Shown here in pieces: positions 22,418 to 32,545 of a stretch of 64,000 nt of DNA (within the stretch, counting starts at the first letter, position 1; each line of letters opens with the position of its first letter). The position numbers and the translations under genes were made by a program. The DNA comes from Alphaproteobacteria bacterium (GTDB lineage Bacteria > Pseudomonadota > Alphaproteobacteria > UBA6615): contig JAJFIX010000031.1 in assembly GCA_021774575.1 (NCBI GenBank), positions 422,939 to 486,938 on the forward strand. The letters are read 5' to 3'. Below the pieces are notes generated by a model. That model had not been told where the DNA came from. It searched no databases and worked only from the letters and a program-made list of their open reading frames with translations.

Positions 22418-24684
22418 CCTGCCAACCCTTCCACCTGTGGCCCCACTTTAGCACCGACCTTTCGCCGCCCAAGTTGGCGCTCGCCAACCAACAACTGAAA
22501 TATCAGAATCACCACCAGCATGACCAAAATTAAGACCGAGGAATATGCGATAGACATTCCAAAATCACCATTTTCAACACGTCCGATAATAAACGACGTC
22601 GCAAGATCATATTTTGCACTAACCAAAAATATAACCGCCGACAGAGCCGTCATTGCACGGACAAAACTAAACACCAAGGCGGCGATAATCGCCGGGCGCA
22701 GCAGGGGCAAAATGACCTTGCGCATGGTGGTGAAACTATTCGCCCCTAGGGTTAATGAAGCCTCATCCAAGCTCTTGTCGATTTGGCTCATCGACGCGAT
22801 ACCAGCCCGCACCCCGACCGGCATGTTTCGGAAGATGAAACTGATAATGAGAATTGCCGCTGTCCCGGTAAGTTCAATCGGCGGCACATTAAAGGCCAAT
22901 ATGTAACTAATACCAATGACGGTTCCTGGAATGGCAAAACTCAGCATAGTGCCAAATTCAAACGCATTCTTGCCGGCAAAATTTTGCCGCACGATCAAAT
23001 AGGCCGTCAGCAGTCCGATAATCGCGGTAAGCGGTGCCGAGGTCAGGGCAATCCAAATCGTTGTCCAGAAACTGTCCCAAGCCAGACCGCTAAAGACCAA
23101 CCCGAATTTCCCCGAGGTAATCGAGAAAGCGTCGACATAGTGGCGGAAAGTCAGTGTGTTATCGCGCCCCAGCAACTCGACAAAACCGCCCGCAAGGATC
23201 GTGACATAAATGATTACTGTAATGGCCGCCCACGGAATAGCGGTGCCAAAACACAACGCTTTGATCCGCCCCGGAATTTCCACCGGCACCCCGGAATCGC
23301 CCTTGCCGGTAACGGTCACATAAGATTTTTTGCCAAGCCATAACCGCTGGGCAGCGAATGCCGACAAAGTAAACGCGAGCAGTACTATGGCCAATACCGC
23401 CGCCCGCCCGGGATCGTTTCTGGCCCCAATGACGGCAAAGAAAATATCCGTCGACAGGACGTCATAGTTTCCGCCCAAAACCATAGGGTTGCCGAAATCG
23501 GCCAAACTTTCGATAAAGCCCAGCAGAAAAGCATTGGCCAGCCCCGGCCGCATGAGCGGCAGCGACACGGTAAAAAATGTCTGCAATGGCGTCGCCCGCA
23601 AGGTCTGTGCAGCTTCCTCCATCGACGGGCTAACCCCTTCGACAACACCGACTAGTACCAAGAACGAGATTGGCGCAAAGGCCAGGGACTGGGCAAACCA
23701 AACGCCGGTTAATCCATAAATCCAGCGCGTCTGCGGAACCCCAAAGACGTCGGACATGAAGGCGGTAAACACGCCACTGCGCCCAAATATCAAAATTATC
23801 GCCAAGCCAATGACAAAAGGCGGCGTAATGATCGGCAAGACGGTCAGCACCCGAAGAAGTTTTTTAGCCCGGAACCGGGTGCGCACGGCAATGAGAGCAA
23901 ACGCTAACCCCAGTAAGGTCGAGGTGACACCTGTAAGTATCCCCAGCAATAATGAATTCCAGGCGACACCACAGCGCACGCCGCTGAAGAACTGGCCGGT
24001 CGCCACCCCATCGACATCGTGAATACGATATAGGCAGTCAAATCCCCAAATCCGGTCGTCGAATATTTTCGACAGAAAAACTGAAATTGAATAGAGCCCA
24101 TCTCTATCTTGGAGCGCGCTGGTCAAAACACGGAAAACGGGGAAAAATATAAACACCGTGATGACCGCGATGACAAAGCCGATCGCCCCGACAACAAAAA
24201 CATCACCGTTGATCAACCCACGGGCCGCGAGGCCTTGGGTAAATAAGAAGAGAAAGGACATCGCCATGAAGGCCGCGCCAAAACCCATCCCGTCTTGGCG
24301 CAATTCGGTGGCATCGAATATCGCCCGGAGCGGCGGAAATTCCCAACCATCAATGCCGATTGTGAAACCTTGTGCAACCAGCCAGACCATGCCGCCAGCG
24401 CCGGCGGCAATCAAAATATTGGCATAAAGAGGATCGGATTTTGGCCGAGTGAGCGCAAACATCGGCGCCACAAGCGCCAGCCCCATCGGTGCCAGCCACC
24501 AGGGATTACCAAACAAAATCCCACGCGTAAAGGCGGAGGCATGCTCAGGGTTAAGCGGGCCACCTTCGATCAGCCAAGTCATCGACCAGAAGCCGCCATC
24601 GGCAACATACCATGGCAGCAGCAAATATCCTGCCCAGCCGAGGCCAAGCCAATAGGCCAGTGTCCGGTTCACCAAACCCCCCAA
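22414..24684 (-). CDS. ABC transporter permease, fused two-domain FbpB-like
   Basis: Two binding-protein-dependent permease modules with EAA-like loops (EAAQTLRATPLQTFFTVSLPLMRPG; EASLTLGANSFTTMRKVILPLLRPA). Confidence 0.93.
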   Translation of the reverse strand: MGGLVNRTLAYWLGLGWAGYLLLPWYVADGGFWSMTWLIEGGPLNPEHASAFTRGILFGNPWWLAPMGLALVAPMFALTRPKSDPLYANILIAAGAGGMVWLVAQGFTIGIDGWEFPPLRAIFDATELRQDGMGFGAAFMAMSFLFLFTQGLAARGLINGDVFVVGAIGFVIAVITVFIFFPVFRVLTSALQDRDGLYSISVFLSKIFDDRIWGFDCLYRIHDVDGVATGQFFSGVRCGVAWNSLLLGILTGVTSTLLGLAFALIAVRTRFRAKKLLRVLTVLPIITPPFVIGLAIILIFGRSGVFTAFMSDVFGVPQTRWIYGLTGVWFAQSLAFAPISFLVLVGVVEGVSPSMEEAAQTLRATPLQTFFTVSLPLMRPGLANAFLLGFIESLADFGNPMVLGGNYDVLSTDIFFAVIGARNDPGRAAVLAIVLLAFTLSAFAAQRLWLGKKSYVTVTGKGDSGVPVEIPGRIKALCFGTAIPWAAITVIIYVTILAGGFVELLGRDNTLTFRHYVDAFSITSGKFGLVFSGLAWDSFWTTIWIALTSAPLTAIIGLLTAYLIVRQNFAGKNAFEFGTMLSFAIPGTVIGISYILAFNVPPIELTGTAAILIISFIFRNMPVGVRAGIASMSQIDKSLDEASLTLGANSFTTMRKVILPLLRPAIIAALVFSFVRAMTALSAVIFLVSAKYDLATSFIIGRVENGDFGMSIAYSSVLILVMLVVILIFQLLVGERQLGRRKVGAKVGPQVEGLAG

Positions 24685-24758
24685 TACTCAAATAGAACAA
24701 ATTGATAGGGGCCGATGCCGACCGGCACCGGCCCCATAGTAACAATTAACCGTAGAGA

Positions 24759-25805
24759 TTAGCGCGGCAGTGAGCCAACTTCATCGTCCCAACGCTGCAA
24801 CAGGCGCGTCCGCGTATCGGCGGAACCGTAGGTTACAAAGTCGTAATCGATGAGATTAATCTGTGACAGATCCGGTGCCGCTTCTGGTGGCGATGCACTG
24901 GCATTGGACGGAACCTGGAACGCTTTGGCGCCTTCCGCCAGTTCCTGGGTCTCGGCCTCAAGTGCCCAGTCATAGAAGGTGCGAGCACTTTCCGGATTGG
25001 GGCCACCCTCGATGATGCTCATGGATCCAACTTCAAAGCCGGTTCCTTCTGTCGGTGAGACGATCACGATCGGAAAGCCGTCCACAACCTGGGTTACCAT
25101 GTCGTGCTGGAAGACAATGCCAATTGTCGTCTCGCCGCGAGCCGCCGCCTTGATCGGTGCGGAACCGGACTTGGTGTACTCGTTCATATTGGGGTTCCAC
25201 GCGATCATCAGCTCAAAAGCTGCGTCCTCGCCCAAAATCTGCACCAACGTCGCCAACGTGGTATAAGCCGTGCCCGAAGAGTTCGGGTTGGCCATCTGTA
25301 TTTCGCCAGCATATGCAGGATCGGCAAGATCCGACCAAGTTGTCGGCGCCGGCAGGCCCTTCTCGGCCAGCAATTCGCTGTTATAGCCAATGCCCAGTGC
25401 GCCGGTGTAGATACCGACGGTCCGGTTATTCGCAGCAGCCGCCTGATTAAGGGCAAAATCTGCCAACTGACTGGCGTTCGGCGATACATACTCTGCCGTC
25501 AAACCTTCTTCCGCAGCTTGAAGATGGGGATCACCCGTACCGCCCCACCAGACATCACCCTGGGGATTGCGTGATTCAGCCGTCATCTGGGCCAATGTCT
25601 CGCCAGAACTCTTCCGTTGCATCGCAACACTTATGCCGGTTTCTTTCTCAAATTCCTCGACCATCACCTGGCACCATTCGATTTGTACACTGCAGTACAA
25701 AACCAAATCGTCGGCCGACGCTTGAGGGGCAGAAAATGCCATCGAAGCGCCAAATAGCGCGCCGGCGGCGAGTAAGCTTTTTTTATACATGTTTCGTTTC
25801 CTCAT
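24759..25805 (-). CDS. Fe(III)-type ABC transporter substrate-binding protein (FbpA/AfuA-like)
   Basis: Signal peptide; VLYCSVQIEWCQVMVEEFEKETGISVAMQRKSSGETLAQMTAESRNPQGDVWWGGTGDPH. Confidence 0.92.
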   Translation of the reverse strand: MRKRNMYKKSLLAAGALFGASMAFSAPQASADDLVLYCSVQIEWCQVMVEEFEKETGISVAMQRKSSGETLAQMTAESRNPQGDVWWGGTGDPHLQAAEEGLTAEYVSPNASQLADFALNQAAAANNRTVGIYTGALGIGYNSELLAEKGLPAPTTWSDLADPAYAGEIQMANPNSSGTAYTTLATLVQILGEDAAFELMIAWNPNMNEYTKSGSAPIKAAARGETTIGIVFQHDMVTQVVDGFPIVIVSPTEGTGFEVGSMSIIEGGPNPESARTFYDWALEAETQELAEGAKAFQVPSNASASPPEAAPDLSQINLIDYDFVTYGSADTRTRLLQRWDDEVGSLPR

Positions 25806-26091
25806 TCATGGCGGATACGCAAAGTTACGTTCGACCGCATAGATCCGACGTGCGGACGAATTTACTAACTTTGCATTTCCAGCAATGTGTATGTCGTTTT
25901 TTTATACCGGTCCGTCGATGGCCGGCCCATTTTTACAATTGCGGTTAGCTTAGTCGCGTGAATTTTGGCCAGCAAGCATTAATGTAATCACACGATTGTG
26001 AGTTAAGATTCGAAAAACATTTGAGAATGCGAAGATATAATTGCATATCGAAAAACGCAGGATATGACGATATTCACCGCTCGAAATTTTG

Positions 26092-26520
26092 TCAGGCGTC
26101 GCCCCGTTTGACCCAGGGAACCCGCGCAAAGGCAACCCCCTCCTCATTCAGGTCTTTAGCCTCGTCATTCGTCGCCTCACCATAGATGCCCCGGGTTTCG
26201 GCCTCGCCATAGTGAATTTTACGGGCTTCTTCGGCAAAGCGATTACCAACATCCTCACAGTTTTTTTCCACCGTTTCACGAATCGCATGCAACGCCTTGT
26301 GCATATCTTGCTTTGATCCATCGCGGCGGTCCAACGGTGGTGTGCCTTGCGTGCTTTTGGCCGAAACAGCCGGCGCCATCGGCGCCTTATTGATTTTGAA
26401 ATCGTCACATGCCGGACACGCAACTTGCTTGCGCTTACGCTGCTCGTCAAAGGCGGTTCCCGACTGGAACCAGCCTTCAAACTCGTGATCGTTTGAGCAA
26501 ATTAAATTAAAGAGGATCAT
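26092..26520 (-). CDS. DUF1178 family protein
   Basis: MILFNLICSNDHEFEGWFQSGTAFDEQRKRKQVACPACD...KAPMAP. Confidence 0.9.
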   Translation of the reverse strand: MILFNLICSNDHEFEGWFQSGTAFDEQRKRKQVACPACDDFKINKAPMAPAVSAKSTQGTPPLDRRDGSKQDMHKALHAIRETVEKNCEDVGNRFAEEARKIHYGEAETRGIYGEATNDEAKDLNEEGVAFARVPWVKRGDA

Positions 26521-26713
26521 TTAGTCACTCACTCCAATGCCCCGACTAGCCAATGCCCCGACCAGAACGTCAAAATGCCGAAACTTCAAATGAATAGAAA
26601 CCATATCTTGCCGTTCGCATAAAGCCTATATGGATATTGATGCGTCGGCGCCAGCTCAACCTAGCTCAACAGTGCAATGACGTCGTTTAAACCCGTCATA
26701 AATTTGGTGCCCG

Positions 26714-27259
26714 ATGCCCCCCTCTATTCAACCGCCGTCAAATTGGATCACGCGATTTGCAGATTTGGTGCCCAAGGGCGGACCGGTTCTCGACCTTGCC
26801 TGTGGTGGCGGACGACACACCCGTTTTTTTGCCAACCGGCAACATGAAATTACCGCCGTTGATATTAATGTCACCGCGGTCGCCGGCATGCCGGGCAAAA
26901 TAAACTGCATCGAAGCAGACCTCGAGCAAGGCCCGTGGCCTCTCGCGGGCCGCACCTTTGCCGGTGTCATCATCACCAACTATTTGTGGCGGCCACTGTT
27001 TCCCGACATCGCTGCCGCTGTCGCCCCCGGCGGAGCGTTACTCTATGAGACCTTTGGCCGGGGCAATGAAAAATACGGTCGACCGAGCAATCCAGATTAT
27101 CTGCTGGCTCCGGGTGAACTCTTGTTTTTGACCGAGTTCGGTTTTCAAATTATCGCCTACGAGCATGGTATTCAGACCAATTCCGACACCAGCGCCTGGT
27201 CGGTGATTAGCCGCATCGCCGCAGTCCGCGATGATGAATTGCGCACGATCAGCCAGTAG
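26714..27259 (+). CDS. Class I SAM-dependent methyltransferase (TehB/UbiE-like)
   Basis: VLDLACGGGRHTRFFANRQHEITAVDIN. Confidence 0.85.
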   Translation: MPPSIQPPSNWITRFADLVPKGGPVLDLACGGGRHTRFFANRQHEITAVDINVTAVAGMPGKINCIEADLEQGPWPLAGRTFAGVIITNYLWRPLFPDIAAAVAPGGALLYETFGRGNEKYGRPSNPDYLLAPGELLFLTEFGFQIIAYEHGIQTNSDTSAWSVISRIAAVRDDELRTISQ

Positions 27260-27272
27260 CAGGAAAGCAGCA

Positions 27273-27752
27273 ATGATACAGTTTTTGTCTTGGCAATTGG
27301 ACGACCAAACCTCGACCGATCAATTCGTCATTGATACGAATCCGGCACGCCTGGACATCGAAATTATGCATGGCTTTCTAAAAGATGCGTATTGGTGCCG
27401 TGACATCCCGATCGAGACTTTGCAGCGCGCGGTCAACGGGTCACTTAATTTCGGCCTCTACACCGAAAGCAAATCTGGGCCGGTGCAGGTCGGATACGCA
27501 AGGGCCGTAACGGACCGGGCGACATTTTCCTATCTATCAGACGTGTTTGTACTGCCACCTTGGCGCGGTCGCGGCTTTGGGCGTTGGCTGGTTGAATGCG
27601 CCCTCGCCCACCCCGAATTGCAAGGGCTGCGCTCATGGATGCTGGCAACCTCGGACGCCCACGATCTTTACCGCCGGCTCGGATTTACATCCTCTACCGA
27701 CGGCAAAATCATGACCAGAACCGACCTGGATATTTATCGCCAAACCGAATAG
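27273..27752 (+). CDS. GNAT family N-acetyltransferase
   Basis: FSYLSDVFVLPPWRGRGFGRWLVECALAHPELQGLRSWMLATSDAHDLYRRLGF. Confidence 0.93.
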   Translation: MIQFLSWQLDDQTSTDQFVIDTNPARLDIEIMHGFLKDAYWCRDIPIETLQRAVNGSLNFGLYTESKSGPVQVGYARAVTDRATFSYLSDVFVLPPWRGRGFGRWLVECALAHPELQGLRSWMLATSDAHDLYRRLGFTSSTDGKIMTRTDLDIYRQTE

Positions 27753-27758
27753 CCAGGG

Positions 27759-28526
27759 TCAGACTCTGAAACTTTCATGGGACCGTGCGTCACCGATAAT
27801 ATTGGGCGCGTAGTTCATCCATTTATCTTGATAATATCTCTCCCGCATATCGCCGTCTGATTTTCGATTAAAGGTCAGAAAGATATTACGACGCCCCCTG
27901 CTGCTCTCATTTGCCGGCGAGCCATGGGGTACATAGGAATCAAAAAATATGACGTCCCCCGGATTGGCCTCCAACAACTCATAATCATCGACAGGCTGGT
28001 AGGGCGGGTCATCATAGGTCAGAGGCTTCCATTCCTCCGACATCAAATGTTTTTCATAGTTTCCCGATTTAAGAAAACTCAGGGCCGCATTGTCTTTCCG
28101 GTTTTCATCGACCACGATCGCCATGGTGAGAAACATATCACAATAGGCGTTCCAACCCGCCGCCTGATCTTGGTGCAGCTTGTCGGCCCGGCACCCCGGC
28201 GGTTTGTAATTTATTTTTTCTTTAAATAACACCGGTGGCTCGCCGAGCAACTGGGTTAGGGAGTTGATCGCGCTTGGGGGCAACAGCAGTTTTGTAAGAT
28301 CGGGATTTAGCTCGCCCAAGAAATGCTCGATGCGGACGATGACGTTTTCATCGGTTACCGGACTGCGCTCAAAATACATCGCCTCGCCATCTTCACCCGG
28401 ATGCTTGATCGCCATCTCATCTAGATAGTTGGAAACTTTCTTCATCACAGCCGCGTTGAAAACACTCCCCAACACGACAAATCCTTTATCTTGAAATGTT
28501 TTGATCTGCTCTGCGTTCAGGCCCAT
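27759..28526 (-). CDS. Phytanoyl-CoA dioxygenase (PhyH) family protein
   Basis: Fe(II)/2OG motif LHQDQAAGW (HxD) and VPHGSPANESSRGRRNIFLTF. Confidence 0.88.
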   Translation of the reverse strand: MGLNAEQIKTFQDKGFVVLGSVFNAAVMKKVSNYLDEMAIKHPGEDGEAMYFERSPVTDENVIVRIEHFLGELNPDLTKLLLPPSAINSLTQLLGEPPVLFKEKINYKPPGCRADKLHQDQAAGWNAYCDMFLTMAIVVDENRKDNAALSFLKSGNYEKHLMSEEWKPLTYDDPPYQPVDDYELLEANPGDVIFFDSYVPHGSPANESSRGRRNIFLTFNRKSDGDMRERYYQDKWMNYAPNIIGDARSHESFRV

Positions 28527-28603
28527 TTTCGCCTACTCCTCATTTAAACGCATTGTCCCCTATACGCATTGTCCCCCGTGCTACATCCCCCATGCTAATT
28601 CTG

Positions 28604-29281
28604 TTAGGCCAATTCCCAAGTGTCACCCCAATCCGAGGTCACATAATTTATGATGATCGACCGTCGCACGCCCTTGACCGGATTATGACCGACGCCGTGC
28701 CAAGTGTTCTTGCCCGGAATAAAAATGACGCCTTTATTTTTCCCGTAAGGTGCCGACCCGACATATTTGAAATCCGGTGGGCCTTCCAGAATATCGGTTC
28801 CCGCACCAGTCAACCCAGGATCATCAGACAAATAGACCAGCATGGTAAATTTTTTGACCGATATATCCGTGTGCGGCTCGAGCCAGAAACCATCCGTATC
28901 CTGGCAATATTCAATTCTTAAATGAGTGTCGGTGAGGTCGGCCCCGGTCGTTTTTTCAATGGATCGCACTGTGTCGGGATCAGTGAAACCCTCAACCACC
29001 CGACGGCAAACCGCATATTTTTGTTGATTTTCCGGCGTAAAATATATCCGCAGAGCATTATTCGATTCCCTCCGGCCATTAAACGTCGCGCCTACCGGCG
29101 GCGGAAATGGCAGATCAATAATGGCGTCGCAACACTCTGCTGGCAGCGGGTTTTGCAACAACCAATGATCATAGGGATCCGTGTTGTGAGGTGCTGCTTT
29201 AAGGCATGTCAGAAAATCATGCGCGACCTCATTTATCCCAGAAGTTACACCAGGAGTAGCAATTGCCGGCGATTGGTTCAT
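28604..29281 (-). CDS. 2OG-Fe(II) oxygenase family protein
   Basis: LEPHTDISVKKFTMLVYLSDD (HxD) ... TWHGVGHNPVKGVRRSIIINYV. Confidence 0.88.
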   Translation of the reverse strand: MNQSPAIATPGVTSGINEVAHDFLTCLKAAPHNTDPYDHWLLQNPLPAECCDAIIDLPFPPPVGATFNGRRESNNALRIYFTPENQQKYAVCRRVVEGFTDPDTVRSIEKTTGADLTDTHLRIEYCQDTDGFWLEPHTDISVKKFTMLVYLSDDPGLTGAGTDILEGPPDFKYVGSAPYGKNKGVIFIPGKNTWHGVGHNPVKGVRRSIIINYVTSDWGDTWELA

Positions 29282-29292
29282 CGGTCCATCCT

Positions 29293-29931
29293 CTACGCAA
29301 AGGGGTTGAGTTTTTTGAGTTTTGCCGAAAAACGGTGGCGCCCAAGATCATGGTCCAAGGCCGCCTGGGAGGTCATCCAATTGAACATCACGTACCGTCG
29401 CTCGCCGACATAGGGCGCATGCCCGTGCCAGGAGTTTTCGGATCGGAGGAAGGATGCCAGGGTGCCGCCACTCGGCGGGATCTCGGCTGCAAATTCGTCC
29501 AGCTTGTCGGGACCGCGCAGCATCCGCAACCGACCATCGCCCTCATCCCACAGCTCATTGAGATAAAGCAGGCAGGTGACGAATTTGGTTTTCGCATCGT
29601 TATGGATACGGCCATCTTTCTTTTGCGCTTGGCCGCGTACAGTGATCATCAGGGGTTTATCGGAAAGATCGACGTCGTATTTATCCGCCAGAATATCTTC
29701 CAGTTCGGAACTTCTAATATCTTCGATCAGCTCGGCGAATGCCGGTCCATAGGTGAGGGTGGAAAGCGGAAAAATCCCCGGTTTTTGGATGACCGGAAAA
29801 TCCGCTCGGACCGCGGCGAGGTCGTCTGCCGCCAACGCGCCCGGCGTGGCGAAAAACTGAAAGGGCTCACAGACCGTGTCCGTCCGCGCGATAGCGCCAA
29901 AGTCGAGCAAAGCAACTTCCCCAAAACCCAC
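29293..29931 (-). CDS. 2OG-Fe(II) oxygenase family protein, paralog of the 14611-15339 gene
   Basis: IHNDAKTKFVTCLLYLNELWDEGDGRLRMLRGPD...SWHGHAPYVGERRYVMFNW. Confidence 0.83.
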   Translation of the reverse strand: MGFGEVALLDFGAIARTDTVCEPFQFFATPGALAADDLAAVRADFPVIQKPGIFPLSTLTYGPAFAELIEDIRSSELEDILADKYDVDLSDKPLMITVRGQAQKKDGRIHNDAKTKFVTCLLYLNELWDEGDGRLRMLRGPDKLDEFAAEIPPSGGTLASFLRSENSWHGHAPYVGERRYVMFNWMTSQAALDHDLGRHRFSAKLKKLNPFA

Positions 29932-30039
29932 GCGGATCGTCGGATCGCAAATAGCGATATATCCGCGTGGAGGGGAGACTAGGTCAGTACGCGCACCAAA
30001 CTATTGATTTGCATCAAAACTCGTAAAAAAAACTGTTTG

Positions 30040-30300
30040 CTAGCTGATGCCAAGCAGTGGATCGAGTTCTCCACGCGCGTCAAGGGCGGCCATATCATCG
30101 TAGCCGCCGACATGTTTAGTCCCGATAAAGATCTGGGGAACCGATGTGCGACCACCGGCCCGATCCATCATTTCGCGCTTGCGGCCGGGCCGCATCATCA
30201 CATCGAATTCCGTATACTGGATGCCTTTTTGCTTAAAAAGTGCCTTGGCAGCATGACAATAGCCGCACAGCATGCTGGTATAAATTTCAATTTTGGCCAT
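30040..30300 (-). CDS. grxC: Glutaredoxin 3
   Basis: IEIYTSMLCGYCHAAKALFKQKGIQYTEFDV...GGRTSVPQIFIGTKHVGGYDDMAAL; CxxC motif CGYC. Confidence 0.95.
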   Translation of the reverse strand: MAKIEIYTSMLCGYCHAAKALFKQKGIQYTEFDVMMRPGRKREMMDRAGGRTSVPQIFIGTKHVGGYDDMAALDARGELDPLLGIS

Positions 30301-30400
30301 CGTCCCGCGCTTTCTATAAAGAATTCGACAATAATTCGCCTCGCTTATATAGGGATACCGCCCCGCCCCGCCACATCAAAATTTCGCGACCGCTCTACCC

Positions 30401-31231
30401 TCACGCCGATCTGACGACCCGGGCCAAGGTCAGCGCATAGACGGCCTGGGCATCGCCTTGTTGCAAGATCCGGGTGCATTCGGTCAGGGTCGCGCCGGTC
30501 GTGTGCACGTCATCGATCAGTATAACTCGTTGCCCCTCCAACCGGTCACGGTAACGCTCATTTAGACCGAAGGCCCCGCGAATATTTTTCTCCCGCATGC
30601 CTGCGTGTCCCCCCTGGACGGGCGTATTGCGATGCCGAACGAGAAGGTCTGGAATTACGGTTAACTCGAAGTCACTGCGGTGGGCCGCAATATCTTTGAC
30701 CATTGCATAGGCAAGCATAGATGCCTGGTTGTAGCGCCGCGTGAGCAGCCGTCGCCGGTGTAAAGGAACCGGCGCGACAATGATCGATAGCACGCCCGGA
30801 TTTGAGCCCAGGGCCGCCGTACACAGTCCACCGAGCCATTTGCCGAATAGCGGCGCGCCATGAGTTCGATCGGCGTGTTTGAACCCAAGGATTAGATCGC
30901 GACCGCCGCCGTCATACCGCATCACCGCCCGCGCCCAGTCATAGGGTGGCGCCTGGCGCGTACACGGACCACACAGCGCGCCCTCACCTCGATCAAATTC
31001 GAATGGAAAACCACAAATTGCGCATTGGGGGGCGCCAAGAAATCCAATTTCTGCCCACGCCGCTGCACTCAATTGCCCCGCCTCGGCAACCGGCGTTCCC
31101 GTGGCTAGGCAACGCGGTGGCAAAACCGTATTAAGTGCATGTGTAGCACCGGCGCGCGCCAGTCTTTCGGCACGCAACCACCGACCAGCATTAACAATCT
31201 TAGATACGTCCTCCCCCATAGATTGCATCAT
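30401..31231 (-). CDS. ComF family protein (phosphoribosyltransferase-like)
   Basis: CAICGFPFEF...CGPC zinc pattern; PVPLHRRRLLTRRYNQASMLA; VILIDDVHTTGATLTECTRIL. Confidence 0.93.
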   Translation of the reverse strand: MMQSMGEDVSKIVNAGRWLRAERLARAGATHALNTVLPPRCLATGTPVAEAGQLSAAAWAEIGFLGAPQCAICGFPFEFDRGEGALCGPCTRQAPPYDWARAVMRYDGGGRDLILGFKHADRTHGAPLFGKWLGGLCTAALGSNPGVLSIIVAPVPLHRRRLLTRRYNQASMLAYAMVKDIAAHRSDFELTVIPDLLVRHRNTPVQGGHAGMREKNIRGAFGLNERYRDRLEGQRVILIDDVHTTGATLTECTRILQQGDAQAVYALTLARVVRSA

Positions 31232-31274
31232 AACATCTATTTTCCTTTTTGGTGTAATGAATTATGGTCCCGCC

Positions 31275-32102
31275 ATGCCTATAGACGATATATTTGATCG
31301 CCCGACATTGCGCCGACGGCGCGACCGCGCGGCCGCCTCCTCGACTGAGAGTTTTTTTCTGATCAGCGAAGTCGCGGCACGCATTGCCGAGCGCGTCGGC
31401 GAGGTTAATCGCCAGTTCCCATTGGCCCTGGACCTTGGATGTCATCGCGGCGAATTTGCCGCCTGCGTCGCAGCCAACGAGGCGGTAAATGAGCAAATCG
31501 CTACATTGGTCCAATCCGATCTCTCTGCCCCTATGGCGATGGCTGCCGGCGACACCGGTCCGGTACTCGCCACAGACCCAGAGGCACTGCCCTTTCGCGC
31601 CGGCAGTTTTGATTTGATCACCAGCGTCCTTGACCTCCATGCAGTCAATGATCTGCCCGGTGCGTTGCTTCAAATCCGGCATGCGCTCAAACCCGACGGG
31701 TTATTTCTTGCCGCCCTATTCGGGTCCGGGACCCTGGCCGAATTGCGTCAATCTTGGCTCGACGCCGAAGCGGCGCTGAAAGGCGGTGCATCGCCACGGG
31801 TCGCCCCGTTTGCCGAACTCGGTGATTGCGCCGCTCTGCTGCAACGGGCCGGTTTCACCTTGCCCGTCGCCGACAGCGACCTCATCACCGTATCGTACGA
31901 AAACCCGCTTCATTTAATGGCCGACCTAAAGGCTATCGGCCAATCCAATCCCCTTACCGGGCGCAACCGAACGCCGGTGACACGGACTCTGCTGAGCGAA
32001 GCGGCGGAACGCTATTACACCGGATTTTCCGACGATGAGGGCCGCGTCCCGGCCAGTTTCGAGATATTATTTTTGACCGGCTGGGCCCCGACCGAGCTTT
32101 AG
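31275..32102 (+). CDS. BioC/NDUFAF5-like SAM-dependent methyltransferase
   Basis: IFDRPTLRRRRDRAAAS, ALDLGCHRGEFAA, LDLHAVNDLPGALLQIRHALKPDGLFLAALFGSGTLAELRQS. Confidence 0.9.
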   Translation: MPIDDIFDRPTLRRRRDRAAASSTESFFLISEVAARIAERVGEVNRQFPLALDLGCHRGEFAACVAANEAVNEQIATLVQSDLSAPMAMAAGDTGPVLATDPEALPFRAGSFDLITSVLDLHAVNDLPGALLQIRHALKPDGLFLAALFGSGTLAELRQSWLDAEAALKGGASPRVAPFAELGDCAALLQRAGFTLPVADSDLITVSYENPLHLMADLKAIGQSNPLTGRNRTPVTRTLLSEAAERYYTGFSDDEGRVPASFEILFLTGWAPTEL

Positions 32103-32104
32103 CC

Positions 32105-32545
32105 TTAAACCAAATCGCGCAGCGGCGGTATGAGGCCGATATCGGCCTCGGGCATTGGATAGGCGCGCAAATCCTTCGGCCTGACCCAGGCAAGTTTTTG
32201 TCCCTCACGGGGCTGAGCTATGCCTTGCCAGACCCGGCAGACAAACAACGGCATGAGCAAATGAAATTCATCATATTGATGGCTGGCGAAGGTCAGCGGG
32301 GCGAGGCAGCTAGTCTCGGTCTCAATCCCCAGCTCTTCTTCAAGTTCGCGGATGAGCGCCACTTCGGGCGTCTCGCCTGCCGCCACCTTGCCACCGGGAA
32401 ATTCCCATAGGCCGGCCATCGGCTTACCTTCGGGACGTTGCTGAATCAGCACCCGGTCATCAACATCGATCAACGCCGCCGCACTCACCAACATTAGATT
32501 GATCAAAATGGGGCGCCCCGTCATTGCCGCCAATTGGACCGCCAA
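32105..32545 (-). CDS. mutT: 8-oxo-dGTP diphosphatase MutT (Nudix)
   Basis: Nudix box GGKVAAGETPEVALIRELEEELGI. Confidence 0.93.
   Translation of the reverse strand: MAVQLAAMTGRPILINLMLVSAAALIDVDDRVLIQQRPEGKPMAGLWEFPGGKVAAGETPEVALIRELEEELGIETETSCLAPLTFASHQYDEFHLLMPLFVCRVWQGIAQPREGQKLAWVRPKDLRAYPMPEADIGLIPPLRDLV

Noticed and set aside
27759-27775. Second copy of the IS5 end (GGTCAGACTCTGAAA)
   Set aside because: Short match only; it encodes the C-terminus of the PhyH protein and has no matching partner IR.
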